A DNA stretch of 64,000 bases from Pseudomonas spelaei (GCF_009724245.1 NZ_WNNK01000010.1:1-64000); one strand, 5' to 3'. Positions 17,306 through 26,402 are shown, numbered from the stretch's first letter. Notes: a model not told the origin generated them from the sequence alone. Numbers and translations: made by a program.

Positions 17306-18529
17306 ATGGACATGCGCGCAGATCTGCTGATTGTCGGGGCCGGAATGGTCGGAAGCGCACTGGCGCTGGCATTGCAGGGCAGTGGCCTGCAGGTGTTACT
17401 GCTCGACGGCAGCCCATTGAGCGTCAAGCCGTTCGACACTGATGCACCGTTCGAACCGCGGGTGAGTGCCTTGTCGGCGGCCAGCCAACGCATCCTCGAA
17501 CGCCTTGGCGTATGGGACGGCATCATCGGTCGCCGTGCCAGCCCTTATGGCGAGATGCAGGTGTGGGATGGCAGCGGCACCGGGCAGATCCACTTTTCAG
17601 CGGCCAGCGTACATGCCGAGGTGTTGGGGCATATCGTCGAAAACCGTGTGGTTCAGGACGCCTTGCTCGACCGCCTGCATGATTGCGACCTGGGGCTGTT
17701 GGCCAATGCACGTCTGGAGCAGATGCGCCGCTCCGGCGATGACTGGCTGCTGACCCTGGCCGATGGCCGGACGTTGCGCGCACCATTGGTGATCGCCGCC
17801 GATGGCGCCAATTCAGCAGTGCGCCGCCTCACCGGCACGGTGACCCGAGAGTGGGATTATTTGCATAACGCCATTGTCACCAGCGTGCGCTGCAGCCAGC
17901 CGCATCAGAAGACGGCCTGGCAGCGTTTTACCGATCATGGGCCATTGGCATTTCTGCCACTGGAACGAGACGGGCAGCAGGACTGGTGTTCGATTGTCTG
18001 GTCGACCACGCCCAGTGAGTCCGAACGCCTGATGGCGTTGGACGATGAAAGCTTCTGCCGTGAATTGGAGCGAGCCTTTGAAGGCCGCCTGGGCAGTGTG
18101 CTGAATGCTGACCCACGGCTGTGCGTGCCCTTGCGCCAACGTCACGCCAAACGTTATGTGGCCGAAGGCCTGGCGTTGATCGGCGACGCGGCTCACGTCA
18201 TCCACCCGCTGGCGGGGCAAGGTGTGAACCTGGGCTTCCTCGATGCTGCGGTGCTGGCGGAGGTGCTGTTGCAGGCCAACGAGCGGAGCGAGCGTCTGGC
18301 GGATGTGAAGGTGCTCAGTCGCTATGAGCGTCGGCGCATGCCTCACAACCTGGGGTTGATGGCGGCGATGGAAGGGTTCGAGCGCTTGTTCCAGGCCGAT
18401 CAACTGCCATTGCGCTGGTTGCGTAATGCCGGGTTGAAGAGGGTGGATCAAATGCCCGAAGTCAAGGCGCTGTTTGTACGCCAAGCGTTGGGTTTGACCG
18501 GGGATTTACCGGCGCTGGCCAAGGCCTGA
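17306..18529 (+). CDS. ubiI: FAD-dependent ubiquinone hydroxylase, UbiI/VisC type
   Basis: Paralogue of ubiH, 407 residues. It shows the same FAD motifs: GAGMVGSALALAL at the N-terminus, AADGANSAVRRLTG near residue 160 and GDAAHVIHPLAGQGVNLGF near 293. Position after ubiH fits E. coli ubiI (formerly visC), the C5-hydroxylase of ubiquinone synthesis. UbiF or another hydroxylase of the same family cannot be excluded by sequence alone. The start ATG is preceded by ACAAGGCTTAAAGC. The operon probably ends here, before the Fur-box region of the iron importer. Confidence 0.88.
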   Translation: MDMRADLLIVGAGMVGSALALALQGSGLQVLLLDGSPLSVKPFDTDAPFEPRVSALSAASQRILERLGVWDGIIGRRASPYGEMQVWDGSGTGQIHFSAASVHAEVLGHIVENRVVQDALLDRLHDCDLGLLANARLEQMRRSGDDWLLTLADGRTLRAPLVIAADGANSAVRRLTGTVTREWDYLHNAIVTSVRCSQPHQKTAWQRFTDHGPLAFLPLERDGQQDWCSIVWSTTPSESERLMALDDESFCRELERAFEGRLGSVLNADPRLCVPLRQRHAKRYVAEGLALIGDAAHVIHPLAGQGVNLGFLDAAVLAEVLLQANERSERLADVKVLSRYERRRMPHNLGLMAAMEGFERLFQADQLPLRWLRNAGLKRVDQMPEVKALFVRQALGLTGDLPALAKA

Positions 18530-18583
18530 AGCGGCTGTGCAACATCTCGTAACCTCTGCGCCAAGTGTTCAGTTGAGAAGGCA

Positions 18584-18602
18584 AATGTGAGTCCTTATCA
18601 TT
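18584..18602 (+). promoter_or_regulatory. Fur box upstream of the iron-uptake gene
   Basis: AATGTGAGTCCTTATCATT agrees with the 19-base Fur consensus (AATGATAAT-n-ATTATCATT) at 14 of 18 informative positions, with the second half-site nearly perfect. It lies 31 bases before the start of the iron-binding-protein gene, a position that would block RNA polymerase. Confidence 0.65.
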
Positions 18603-18633
18603 TGCGCTCACTTCGCTACGAGAGACCGCACCC

Positions 18634-19638
18634 ATGTTGGCACCCAAGCGCCTCCTGACTGCCCTGGCACTCACCCTCATCGGCACCACCACCGTACAGG
18701 CGGCCGACGAAGTCGTGGTCTACTCCTCGCGCATCGATGAACTGATCAAGCCGGTGTTTGACGCCTACACCAAGAAGACCGGTGTGCAGGTGAAGTTCAT
18801 CACCGACAAGGAAGCGCCGCTGATGCAGCGCATCAAGGCCGAAGGTGAAAACGCCACCGCCGACCTGCTGCTCACCGTCGACGCCGGCAACCTCTGGCAA
18901 GCCGAGCAAATGGGCATCCTGCAACCGTTCACCTCCAAGGTGATCGACGCCAATATCCCCCTGCAATATCGCTCATCGGCCCATGCCTGGACCGGTTTGA
19001 GCCTGCGGGCGCGGACCATCGCCTATTCCACCGCACGTGTGAAGCCGGGCGACCTGACCACCTACGAGGCTCTGGCTGACAAGCAATGGGAAGGCCGTCT
19101 GTGCCTGCGCACGGCGAAGAAGGTCTACAACCAGTCGCTGACCGCCACGCTGATCGAAACCCACGGCGCGGCCAAGACCGAAGAAATCGTCAAGGGTTGG
19201 GTCAACAACCTGTCCACCGACGTGTTCTCCGATGACATCGCGGTACTGGAGGCGATCAACGCCGGGCAGTGCGATGTCGGCATCGTCAACACCTACTACT
19301 ACGGCCGCCTGCACAAGCAGAAGCCTGACCTGGCGGTGAAACTGTTCTGGCCGAACCAGGGCGACCGTGGCGTGCACGTTAACCTGTCGGGCATTGGCCT
19401 GACCAAACATGCGCCGCACCCGGAGGCGGCCAAGGCCCTGGTGGAGTGGATGACCACGCCTGAAGCGCAGCAGATCTTTGCCGACGTGAACCAGGAATTC
19501 CCGGCCAACCCGGCGGTACCGCCGTCGGCTGAAGTGGCCACCTGGGGCAAGTTTGTGGCAGACACCCTGCCGGTGGAAGTGGCGGGTAAGCGTCAGGCCG
19601 AGGCCATTCGCCTGATGGATCGGGCTGGCTGGAACTAA
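18634..19638 (+). CDS. hitA: Ferric-iron ABC transporter, periplasmic binding protein (HitA/FbpA family)
   Basis: Periplasmic Fe(III)-binding protein of 334 residues. The signal peptide ([17 protein letters not shown]) precedes the typical start of the mature protein, [20 protein letters not shown]. Later family blocks are [19 protein letters not shown] and [12 protein letters not shown], the tyrosine pair that in FbpA relatives coordinates iron. A Fur box lies just upstream, in keeping with induction by iron shortage. The permease gene follows after a nested REPIN. No ATPase gene is beside them. Confidence 0.92.
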   Translation: MLAPKRLLTALALTLIGTTTVQAADEVVVYSSRIDELIKPVFDAYTKKTGVQVKFITDKEAPLMQRIKAEGENATADLLLTVDAGNLWQAEQMGILQPFTSKVIDANIPLQYRSSAHAWTGLSLRARTIAYSTARVKPGDLTTYEALADKQWEGRLCLRTAKKVYNQSLTATLIETHGAAKTEEIVKGWVNNLSTDVFSDDIAVLEAINAGQCDVGIVNTYYYGRLHKQKPDLAVKLFWPNQGDRGVHVNLSGIGLTKHAPHPEAAKALVEWMTTPEAQQIFADVNQEFPANPAVPPSAEVATWGKFVADTLPVEVAGKRQAEAIRLMDRAGWN

Positions 19639-19669
19639 ATACAATCTGTAATACGCCGCAGATCTAAAT

Positions 19670-19788
19670 GTGGGAGTGGGCTTGTGTGGGAGCGGGCTTG
19701 CTCGCGAAAGCGGTGGGTCAGTTGATACATATTTGACTGACACTCCGTATTCGCGAGCAAGCCCGCTCCCACACAAGCCAGCTCCCAC
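19670..19788. repeat. REPIN 2, nested double arm, inside the iron-uptake operon
   Basis: Outer arms GTGGGAGTGGGCTTGTG / CACAAGCCAGCTCCCAC enclose a complete inner REPIN with arms GTGGGAGCGGGCTTGCTCGCGAA and its complement. It is 31 bases after the hitA stop and 48 bases before the permease start. Such a hairpin can shield the upstream mRNA and lower expression of the downstream gene. Confidence 0.9.
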
Positions 19789-19836
19789 ACCGTTTTGCGG
19801 CGGTCTCAAAATACCTGCCCCCCAGAGAGTCTTTCC

Positions 19837-21453
19837 TTGGCCCACCCCGCTCAACGCCGCTGGTACCTGCCGGTCTTCACCGCCGCCGCCCTGGTGCTGC
19901 TGCCGCTGAGCGTCCTGTTGTTGTCCTGGCAAACCATCGACCAACAGATCTGGTCCCACCTGTGGGACACCCAGATGCCGCGCCTGCTGGGCAACACCCT
20001 GACCCTGGTGTTGGGCGTTGGCGTTGGCGTTACCGTGCTGGGCGTCAGCCTGGCCTGGTTGACCAGCCTCTGCGAATTCCCCGGCCGACGCTGGCTGGAC
20101 TGGGCGTTGATGCTGCCTTTTGCTATTCCTGCCTATGTCCTGGCGTTTGTCTTTGTCGGCTTGTTGGACTTCTCCGGGCCGGTGCAAACCCTGATGCGCG
20201 AATGGCTTGGCAGCGGGCTGCGTCTGCCCCGTGTACGGTCCACCAGCGGTGTGATCATCGTGTTGGTGCTGGTGTTCTACCCCTACGTCTACCTGCTGGC
20301 ACGTACGGCGTTTCTGGCCCAGGGCAAGGGTTTGATGGAAGCGGCGCGGGTGTTGGGGCAGTCGCCGTGGCAAGCGTTCTGGCGCGTGGCCCTGCCCATG
20401 GCGCGTCCAGCCATCGGTGCCGGTGTGGCACTGGCGTTGATGGAGACCCTGGCGGACTTCGGGGCAGTGTCGGTGTTCAATTTCGACACCTTCACCACGG
20501 CCATCTACAAGACATGGTATGGCTTTTTCAGTCTCTCCAGCGCAGCGCAGCTGGCGAGCTTGTTGCTGCTGGTCGTGATGCTGGTGCTGTATGGCGAACG
20601 TCGCGCACGGGGCGCCAGTCGGCCCAGCAATGAGCGACCGCGCGGCAAGGCGCTGTATCACTTGCGTGGGTTCAAGGCGGCTGCGGCCAGTGGTTGGTGT
20701 GGCTTGGTCTTTGCCTGCGCCTTTGTGATTCCGATGCTGCAATTAATGGCCTGGTTCTGGCAGCGTGGGCGGTTCGACCTGGACGAGCGTTACGCCGGTT
20801 TGATCGTTCACACGCTGTACCTGGGCGCCATGGCTGCCTTGATTACCGTTAGCGTGGCTATGTTGCTGGCATTTGCCCATCGACTGTCGCCTACCCGGGC
20901 CGTTCGCTCCGGGATCAGTCTGGCCAACGTCGGTTATGCGTTGCCGGGTTCAGTGTTGGCGGTATCGATCATGCTGGCGTTCAGTTACCTGGATCGTGAG
21001 CTGGTGATTCCGCTGTCGGGATGGTTGGGTGGTACGGGTAAGCCCTTGCTGTTGGGCAGCCTGTCGGCGCTCTTGCTGGCTTATCTGGTGCGGTTTATGG
21101 CGGTGGCCTACGGTCCGCTGGAAAACAGCCTGGCGCGCATCCGGCCTTCCTTGCCGGAAGCGGCCCGCAGTCTGGGGGTGAGTGGTCCACGACTGTTTTT
21201 CAAAGTGTATCTGCCGTTGTTGCTGCCCGGGACCTTGAGCGCGGCGCTGCTGGTATTCGTCGATGTGCTCAAGGAAATGCCCGCCACCCTGCTGATGCGC
21301 CCGTTCGGCTGGGACACACTGGCAGTTCGAATTTTTGAAATGACCAGCGAAGGGGAGTGGGCAAGGGCCTCCCTGCCCGCGCTGACCTTGGTGTTGGTGG
21401 GGCTGCTGCCGGTCATCGGGTTGATCCGACGCTCGGCTCGACGCATCGGTTAG
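19837..21453 (+). CDS. hitB: Ferric-iron ABC transporter permease (HitB/FbpB family)
   Basis: Fused double permease of 538 residues with about 12 membrane segments in two homologous halves. Each half has the EAA-type loop for ATPase contact: EAARVLGQSPWQAFWRVALPMARPAIGAG and EAARSLGVSGPRLFFKVYLPLLLPGTLSA. I place the start at the TTG at 19837 (product LAHPAQRRW), which has AGAGAG upstream; an in-frame TTG at 19795 would include REPIN-derived sequence and adds residues with no membrane or family features. It needs an ATPase encoded elsewhere. Confidence 0.9.
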   Translation: MAHPAQRRWYLPVFTAAALVLLPLSVLLLSWQTIDQQIWSHLWDTQMPRLLGNTLTLVLGVGVGVTVLGVSLAWLTSLCEFPGRRWLDWALMLPFAIPAYVLAFVFVGLLDFSGPVQTLMREWLGSGLRLPRVRSTSGVIIVLVLVFYPYVYLLARTAFLAQGKGLMEAARVLGQSPWQAFWRVALPMARPAIGAGVALALMETLADFGAVSVFNFDTFTTAIYKTWYGFFSLSSAAQLASLLLLVVMLVLYGERRARGASRPSNERPRGKALYHLRGFKAAAASGWCGLVFACAFVIPMLQLMAWFWQRGRFDLDERYAGLIVHTLYLGAMAALITVSVAMLLAFAHRLSPTRAVRSGISLANVGYALPGSVLAVSIMLAFSYLDRELVIPLSGWLGGTGKPLLLGSLSALLLAYLVRFMAVAYGPLENSLARIRPSLPEAARSLGVSGPRLFFKVYLPLLLPGTLSAALLVFVDVLKEMPATLLMRPFGWDTLAVRIFEMTSEGEWARASLPALTLVLVGLLPVIGLIRRSARRIG

Positions 21454-21476
21454 GTGCCAGTCCTACGGCTTGCGGC

Positions 21477-21482
21477 TACAAT
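21477..21482 (+). promoter_or_regulatory. -10 box of gcvT
   Basis: TACAAT in the context GGCTACAATGCG, common for pseudomonad sigma-70 promoters; the -35 is weak. Transcription would start near 21489 and give a leader of about 120 bases. Confidence 0.45.
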
Positions 21483-21549
21483 GCGCGGCATTCGGTGCGG
21501 TCGATCTTTCAGATCCGGTGACTGAGCGCGGTTGCAAACCTTGTATTTC

Positions 21550-21585
21550 AAGGTGCGCGGCCCGAACGGCAACCGTCCGCACCTT
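21550..21585 (+). promoter_or_regulatory. Hairpin in the gcvT leader
   Basis: Perfect 8-base stem AAGGTGCG / CGCACCTT around a 20-base loop with possible extra pairing (CGG...CCG). It ends 24 bases before the gcvT start. It does not have the two-aptamer pattern of glycine riboswitches. Confidence 0.45.
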
Positions 21586-21609
21586 CGCCACGCCCGGAAG
21601 GAGAAACCC

Positions 21610-22692
21610 ATGGGACAGCGTACGCCTCTGTATGACCTGCATCTCGCCCTCGGCGCGAAAATGGTCGATTTTGGCGGTTGGGATATGCCTCTGCACTACG
21701 GCTCGCAAGTTGAAGAGCACCATCAGGTGCGACGTGACTGCGGCGTGTTCGATGTATCTCATATGACCGTGATCGATGTCACAGGCCTCCAGGCCAAGGA
21801 ATGGCTCCAGCATTTGCTGGCCAATGATGTTGACCGTCTGCACGGCTGCGGTCGTGCGTTGTACAGCGCCATGCTCAACGAGCAGGGTGGGGTCGTGGAC
21901 GACATGATTGTCTATCGCACCGAGGACGGTTATCGGCTGGTGGTCAACGCCGCCACCCGCGACCAGGACATGGCCTGGATGCAGGCCCAGCTCGATAGCT
22001 ATCAGGTGCAACTGCACGAGCGGCCCGAGTTGGCCATGCTCGCTATTCAAGGCCCTCATGCCCGGCAAAAGATCGCCGAACTGGTGACCCAGTCTCGCGG
22101 CACCTTGATCCACCAGCTCAAACCCTTTGAAGGCCAGGCCGACGGCGACTGGTTTATTGCCCGTACCGGTTACACCGGCGAGGATGGCCTGGAAATCGTC
22201 TTGCCGGCGGATCAGGCCCCGGCGTTCTTCAACGATCTGGTTGGAGCGGGCATCTCTCCCATTGGCCTTGGCGCTCGCGATACCTTGCGTCTTGAAGCTG
22301 GCATGAACCTTTATGGCCAGGATATTCACCAGGCAGTATCGCCTCTGGCCGCCAACATGGCCTGGAGCATCGCTTGGGAACCTGCCAGTCGCGTCTTCAT
22401 TGGCCGTGCTGCCCTGGAAGCCGAGCGGGCGGCGGGTGTGAAGCTCAAGCTGGTAGGGCTGGTGCTGGAAGAACGCGGGGTTTTACGCGCTCATCAGGTG
22501 GTTCGTATCGCCAATGTTGGCGAAGGAGAGATCACCAGTGGTAGTTTCTCTCCTACGCTAAGCAAATCCATTGCCTTGGCGCGCGTACCGATGGCGACTG
22601 CCGATCGGGCCGAAGTGGAAATCCGCGGCAAGTGGTACCCGGTTCGAGTGGTCAAACCGACCTTCGTGCGCCATGGCAAAACCTTGATCTAA
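21610..22692 (+). CDS. gcvT: Aminomethyltransferase GcvT (glycine cleavage T protein)
   Basis: Transfers the aminomethyl group carried by GcvH to tetrahydrofolate, releasing ammonia. The 360-residue product begins [27 protein letters not shown], the diagnostic N-terminus, followed by [11 protein letters not shown] and the [15 protein letters not shown] block near residue 190. The ATG at 21610 has the strong ribosome-binding site GAAGGAGA. It is followed by gcvH after a 51-base gap, but gcvP is missing from the place where E. coli and P. aeruginosa have it. Confidence 0.96.
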   Translation: MGQRTPLYDLHLALGAKMVDFGGWDMPLHYGSQVEEHHQVRRDCGVFDVSHMTVIDVTGLQAKEWLQHLLANDVDRLHGCGRALYSAMLNEQGGVVDDMIVYRTEDGYRLVVNAATRDQDMAWMQAQLDSYQVQLHERPELAMLAIQGPHARQKIAELVTQSRGTLIHQLKPFEGQADGDWFIARTGYTGEDGLEIVLPADQAPAFFNDLVGAGISPIGLGARDTLRLEAGMNLYGQDIHQAVSPLAANMAWSIAWEPASRVFIGRAALEAERAAGVKLKLVGLVLEERGVLRAHQVVRIANVGEGEITSGSFSPTLSKSIALARVPMATADRAEVEIRGKWYPVRVVKPTFVRHGKTLI

Positions 22693-22743
22693 CTTTTCCG
22701 GCGGGCCAATGGCCGCTGACATTACTTCTTGAGGACACAGATT

Positions 22744-23127
22744 ATGAGCGATATCCCTGCCGACCTGCGTTTTGCCGAAAGCCACGAATGGGCACGTTTG
22801 GAAGCTGACGGCACTGTTACCGTCGGGATTTCGGACCATGCCCAAGAGGCTTTGGGTGATGTGGTGTTCGTTGAGTTGACCGAAGTCGGCAACGTGTTTG
22901 AGGCGACTCAGCAGGCGGGTGTGGTTGAATCAGTGAAAGCCGCTTCGGATATCTACTCGCCAATTGCTGGCGAAGTGATCGCAGTGAACGACGCCTTGGG
23001 CGGCGAGCCAGAGCTGTTGAATTCCGACCCTTACGGTGCCTGGATCTTCAAGCTCAAGCCAAGCAACCCGGCTGATCTGGAAAAACTGCTGGACGCTGCC
23101 GGTTACAAGGCTGCCATCGGCGAGTGA
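22744..23127 (+). CDS. gcvH: Glycine cleavage H protein (lipoyl carrier)
   Basis: A 127-residue lipoylated carrier that shuttles the aminomethyl intermediate between GcvP, GcvT and the dihydrolipoamide dehydrogenase. The lipoyl-lysine motif is [17 protein letters not shown] with K65. The ATG at 22744 gives [16 protein letters not shown], the usual start; an upstream TTG is not needed. A hairpin follows 8 bases after the stop. No gcvP follows. Confidence 0.96.
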   Translation: MSDIPADLRFAESHEWARLEADGTVTVGISDHAQEALGDVVFVELTEVGNVFEATQQAGVVESVKAASDIYSPIAGEVIAVNDALGGEPELLNSDPYGAWIFKLKPSNPADLEKLLDAAGYKAAIGE

Positions 23128-23134
23128 TCCTGCT

Positions 23135-23159
23135 GCGGGAGCTGGCAATCGGCTCCCGC
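23135..23159. terminator. Bidirectional hairpin between gcvH and the aminotransferase gene
   Basis: GCGGGAGC / GCTCCCGC, a perfect 8-base stem with a 9-base loop, followed by AAAAG. It lies between convergent genes. It resembles a decayed half REP (GGGAGCTGGC), so it may be a REP remnant used as terminator. Confidence 0.55.
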
Positions 23160-23169
23160 AAAAGTTTGA

Positions 23170-24309
23170 TCAGCGCTTCAATACCGCTTTTACCGCCGCT
23201 ACCGAACGCTCTACATCCGCTTTCGTCATCGCCGTGAACATCGGCAACGATACGATCAAACGCCCCACTTTTTCCGAAACCGGGAACATGCCTTCCTTGA
23301 ACCCCTGTGCCCGATAGAGGCTCAGCAGGTGGATCGGCGGGTAGTGATAGCCAATGCCTACGCCATGGGCCTGCATCTGTTCCATAAAGGTAGCGCGTGC
23401 CGGTAGGCCATCCTGACGTTCCGGCAACACCAACTGGAACAGGTGCCAGTTGCTGTTTTCGAAGTCAGCCGGTGGCAGTTGCGCACCGTACTTCTCTTCA
23501 AAGTCGCTGCCGAAGCACTCGAAATAATGCTGGGCCAGCTCCTGGCGATGGGCGGTGATTTCCTTGATGTGGGCAAACTGGCCCAGTCCGATGGCCGCGG
23601 CAATGTCTGTCATGTTGAACTTGCCGCCCAGGACGTCCACGTCCAGGCCGTCGAAACCGGTACGGGTAACGCCTTGCAGGCGATACTTCTCCGCCAGGCG
23701 CGCTTCTTCAGCGTTGTTCAACACCAGGCAGCCGCCTTCGGAGGACGTGACGTTCTTGTTGGCCTGGAAGCTGAACGACACGAAGTCGCCGGTGGCACCG
23801 ATACGCTCGCCATCCCAAGTGGACCCCAGCGCCTGGGCGGCATCTTCGACGATGCGCAGGCCGTGTTTGTTGGCCAATGCGTAGAGCATCGGCATGTCCA
23901 GAGGCAGGCCAGCCAGGAATACCGGAATGATCGCTTTGGTACGCGGGGTGATAGCCGCTTCTACCTGGGCCAGGTCGATATTGCGGGTCACCGGATCGAT
24001 ATCGGCAAATACCGGCGTGGCGCCTACTTCGAGAATCACGTTAGCCGTGGCAACCCAGGAAATCGGTGTGGTGATGACTTCATCGCCCGGGCCGACACCG
24101 GCGATGCGCAAGGCAATCTCCATGGTGCAGGTACCGGAGTTGAAGGTGCGTACTGGCCGGCCGCCAAAATATTCCGACAACTGCGCTTCGAACGCCTGCA
24201 CTTTCGGCCCGCTGGTGATCCAGCCGGAACGCAGCACATCACCGACCGCCGAGATGGTGGCTTCATCAATGGTAGGTTTGGAAAACGGCAGAAAAGGCAG
24301 TTGGCTCAT
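23170..24309 (-). CDS. DegT/DnrJ/EryC1/StrS-family aminotransferase (ArnB-like)
   Basis: PLP-dependent sugar aminotransferase of 379 residues. The N-terminus (LPFLPFSKPTIDEATISAV followed by VLRSGWITSGPKV) and the central TTPISWVATANVILEVGATPVF strongly resemble ArnB, which makes UDP-4-amino-4-deoxy-L-arabinose. The PLP lysine lies in SFSFQANKNVTSSEGGCLV. The ATG at 24309 fits the family start. No arn gene or sugar-nucleotide enzyme is near, so the sugar substrate is unknown. It sits where gcvP would be expected and is transcribed toward gcvH. Confidence 0.85.
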   Translation of the reverse strand: MSQLPFLPFSKPTIDEATISAVGDVLRSGWITSGPKVQAFEAQLSEYFGGRPVRTFNSGTCTMEIALRIAGVGPGDEVITTPISWVATANVILEVGATPVFADIDPVTRNIDLAQVEAAITPRTKAIIPVFLAGLPLDMPMLYALANKHGLRIVEDAAQALGSTWDGERIGATGDFVSFSFQANKNVTSSEGGCLVLNNAEEARLAEKYRLQGVTRTGFDGLDVDVLGGKFNMTDIAAAIGLGQFAHIKEITAHRQELAQHYFECFGSDFEEKYGAQLPPADFENSNWHLFQLVLPERQDGLPARATFMEQMQAHGVGIGYHYPPIHLLSLYRAQGFKEGMFPVSEKVGRLIVSLPMFTAMTKADVERSVAAVKAVLKR

Positions 24310-24431
24310 GACGATGTGGGCATCCGTTTCAGATAGACGATGAGGAAAAATCATATCAAGGCTGGGCATAATTGCACGAGCCGACTGAATATAGCCTGTC
24401 ACCTGTGAACGAATCGTCACCGTGCGGGCAA

Positions 24432-24461
24432 AAAAATGCCGCTTCTGGAAGCGGCATTTTT
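24432..24461 (-). terminator. Rho-independent terminator after the DUF2388 gene
   Basis: 10-base stem AATGCCGCTT / AAGCGGCATT, loop CTGG, flanked by A and T runs on both sides so it can work in both directions. It ends the minus-strand DUF2388 transcript. Confidence 0.85.
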
Positions 24462-24473
24462 CAGCGGGCGGTG

Positions 24474-24791
24474 TTACTCGGAAGCAATGGCATTTTTCGC
24501 CAGGATGGCGTTGGCCAGCTCCATATCCGTGGCTTTCAGGCCAGGGTTATCGGCACGGACCTTCTGCATGGCGGCCTCCAGGTACGGGCCACGGATGCCG
24601 CCGTCGCTGGCAACGAAGCTGCCGGCGTCGTCTTGGGCGGCGACCACCAATTTGTGGTCCTTGAAGGTCAGGTAGGTCGAGCCGGTGGTGGCGCCCGACG
24701 AGATGACATTCCGCCAGAAGCTGTCGGCCATGGCTGAACCGACAGGAAGGGATAGCACGGCGAGCGTGGCGACAGCATATTTGAGACGCAT
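24474..24791 (-). CDS. DUF2388 family secreted protein
   Basis: A 105-residue protein with a signal peptide (YAVATLAVLSLPVGSAMA). The mature part holds the family pattern TGSTYLTFKDHKLVVAAQDDAG and the IRGPYLEAAM segment. DUF2388 is a pseudomonad family of small periplasmic proteins, often in several copies; its function is unknown to me. The ATG at 24791 starts the signal peptide; a longer frame from 24854 lacks one. It is followed by a strong terminator. Confidence 0.85.
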   Translation of the reverse strand: MRLKYAVATLAVLSLPVGSAMADSFWRNVISSGATTGSTYLTFKDHKLVVAAQDDAGSFVASDGGIRGPYLEAAMQKVRADNPGLKATDMELANAILAKNAIASE

Positions 24792-24860
24792 GATGGGTGA
24801 CTCCGACTGGGTTATCTGAACGGTTTGATTATAGATAGCCCAGCCTAGTTCCATGCCTGA

Positions 24861-25307
24861 CTAAACAGTTTCAACCTGCAATATTACGCCATTCTGACCA
24901 GTGACCCGCACTTGTGCCCCTACAGGCGTATCAGGGCCTGTAACGATCCACACGCCATCGCCGACTTTGATCTTGCCTCGACCCTCAATGATCGCTTGAT
25001 GCACCATAAAGGTGCGCCCGACCAGCTCCGAACCACGCATGTTCAATCCTGGCTGGTCGCTGACCTTGGCGCTGCTGCGCTGGCGTTTCCACCAGTACAC
25101 GGCGGTCAGGATCGACAGCACGGCGAACAGCAACAATTGCCACTCCAGCCCAAGCCCCGGAATCAGGAACTTGAGCACACCCACGGCGGCGGCCGCGATG
25201 CCCATCCACAACAGGTAGCCACCGGCGCCGAATATTTCAAGGATGAGCAGCACCGTGCCCAATGCCAGCCAGTCCCAGAACGACAGGTGCTGCAGGAATT
25301 CCCACAT
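24861..25307 (-). CDS. NfeD-family membrane protein
   Basis: A 148-residue protein with about three or four hydrophobic segments (residues ~10-75) followed by a soluble OB-fold-like domain (GLNMRGSELVGRTFMVHQ... to the C-terminus), the layout of short NfeD proteins. NfeD proteins are partners of SPFH/stomatin proteins. Here the SPFH gene lies directly upstream with only 10 bases between. The ATG at 25307 starts MWEFLQHL; an earlier start at 25361 would overlap the SPFH gene end. Confidence 0.88.
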   Translation of the reverse strand: MWEFLQHLSFWDWLALGTVLLILEIFGAGGYLLWMGIAAAAVGVLKFLIPGLGLEWQLLLFAVLSILTAVYWWKRQRSSAKVSDQPGLNMRGSELVGRTFMVHQAIIEGRGKIKVGDGVWIVTGPDTPVGAQVRVTGQNGVILQVETV

Positions 25308-25317
25308 GGCGCGTGCC

Positions 25318-26238
25318 TCAGGCTTTCTTGTTGTCGAAGGTCGCCTTGACGATCTCGCCAATACCGCCGACAGCCCCGATCACTTGGCTGGCTTCCAGCG
25401 GCATCAGGATCACTTTGCTGTTGTTGGCCGAGGCCAGCTTGCCGAGTGCGTCGATGTATTTCTGCGCGACGAAGTAGTTGATGGCCTGAACATTACCGGT
25501 GGCGATGGCTTGCGACACTACTTGGGTAGCCCGGGCCTCTGCTTCGGCCTGGCGCTCACGGGCTTCGGATTCCAGGAAGGCGGCCTGACGACCACCCTCA
25601 GCTTCAAGAATCTGCGCCTGCTTCTTGCCTTCGGCGGTCAGGATGGCCGATGCCCGCAGGCCTTCGGCTTCCAGGATCTGCGCACGCTTGATCCGCTCGG
25701 CCTTCATCTGGCCGGACATGGCAGCCATCAGGTCCGCAGGCGGGCTGATGTCCTTGATCTCGATCCGGGTGATCTTGATGCCCCATGGTGCGGTCGCTTC
25801 GTCGACGGTGCGCAGCAGTTTTTCGTTGATGCCATCACGCTGGCTGAGCATCGCATCCAGTTCCATGGAGCCGAGCACGGTACGGATGTTGGTTTGCAGC
25901 AGGTTGCGGATGGCGTGTTCGAGGTTGTTCACCTCGTAGGCAGCCTGGGCGGTGTTCACCACCTGGAAGAAGCACACGGCATCGATTTGCACAGTGGCGT
26001 TGTCGGCGGTGATGACTTCCTGGGGTGGAATATCCAGCACGCTTTCCATCACGTTGATCTTGCGACCAATACGGTCCATGACCGGGATGATGATGTTCAA
26101 GCCCGGCTTGAGAGTGTTGGTGTAGCGACCGAAGCGCTCCACCGTCCACTGGTAGCCCTGTGGGACCACCTTGAAGCCCATGAAGAGGATGGCTGCGGCC
26201 AAACCTATGAAAAGCAGCAGTACGGTTCCGATCTGCAT
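25318..26238 (-). CDS. SPFH-domain (stomatin/prohibitin, paraslipin) membrane protein
   Basis: A 306-residue SPFH protein that probably oligomerises at the inner membrane and scaffolds membrane microdomains. An N-terminal hydrophobic segment ([20 protein letters not shown]) precedes the SPFH domain ([22 protein letters not shown]...). The core [23 protein letters not shown] and the [16 protein letters not shown] segment are typical, then a long helix rich in Ala/Glu. It resembles E. coli QmcA (YbbK), which is likewise paired with an NfeD protein (YbbJ). Operon with the NfeD gene. Confidence 0.92.
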   Translation of the reverse strand: MQIGTVLLLFIGLAAAILFMGFKVVPQGYQWTVERFGRYTNTLKPGLNIIIPVMDRIGRKINVMESVLDIPPQEVITADNATVQIDAVCFFQVVNTAQAAYEVNNLEHAIRNLLQTNIRTVLGSMELDAMLSQRDGINEKLLRTVDEATAPWGIKITRIEIKDISPPADLMAAMSGQMKAERIKRAQILEAEGLRASAILTAEGKKQAQILEAEGGRQAAFLESEARERQAEAEARATQVVSQAIATGNVQAINYFVAQKYIDALGKLASANNSKVILMPLEASQVIGAVGGIGEIVKATFDNKKA

Positions 26239-26402
26239 AACGATTCCCTATCTGATGGTGACGATAAAACGAGGTTAGGATGATTGTAACGGGCTTGCCT
26301 GAGAAAGAACGGTTTACTCGGCGAACAGGCAAGGGATTGCGTGACTCGTGGTAGTTTGGCAAACCCTCGGAATATCCCTCACCCCTTGTACGGCGTGCGT
26401 TC

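Noticed and set aside
18973..20742. 589-residue open frame on the minus strand across hitA and hitB
   Set aside because: It is antisense to two well-supported genes, is rich in Gln/His/Arg as shadow frames of high-GC genes are, crosses a REPIN and shows no domain.
21483..21609. Glycine riboswitch in front of gcvT
   Set aside because: The leader has a hairpin but not the tandem-aptamer sequence blocks.
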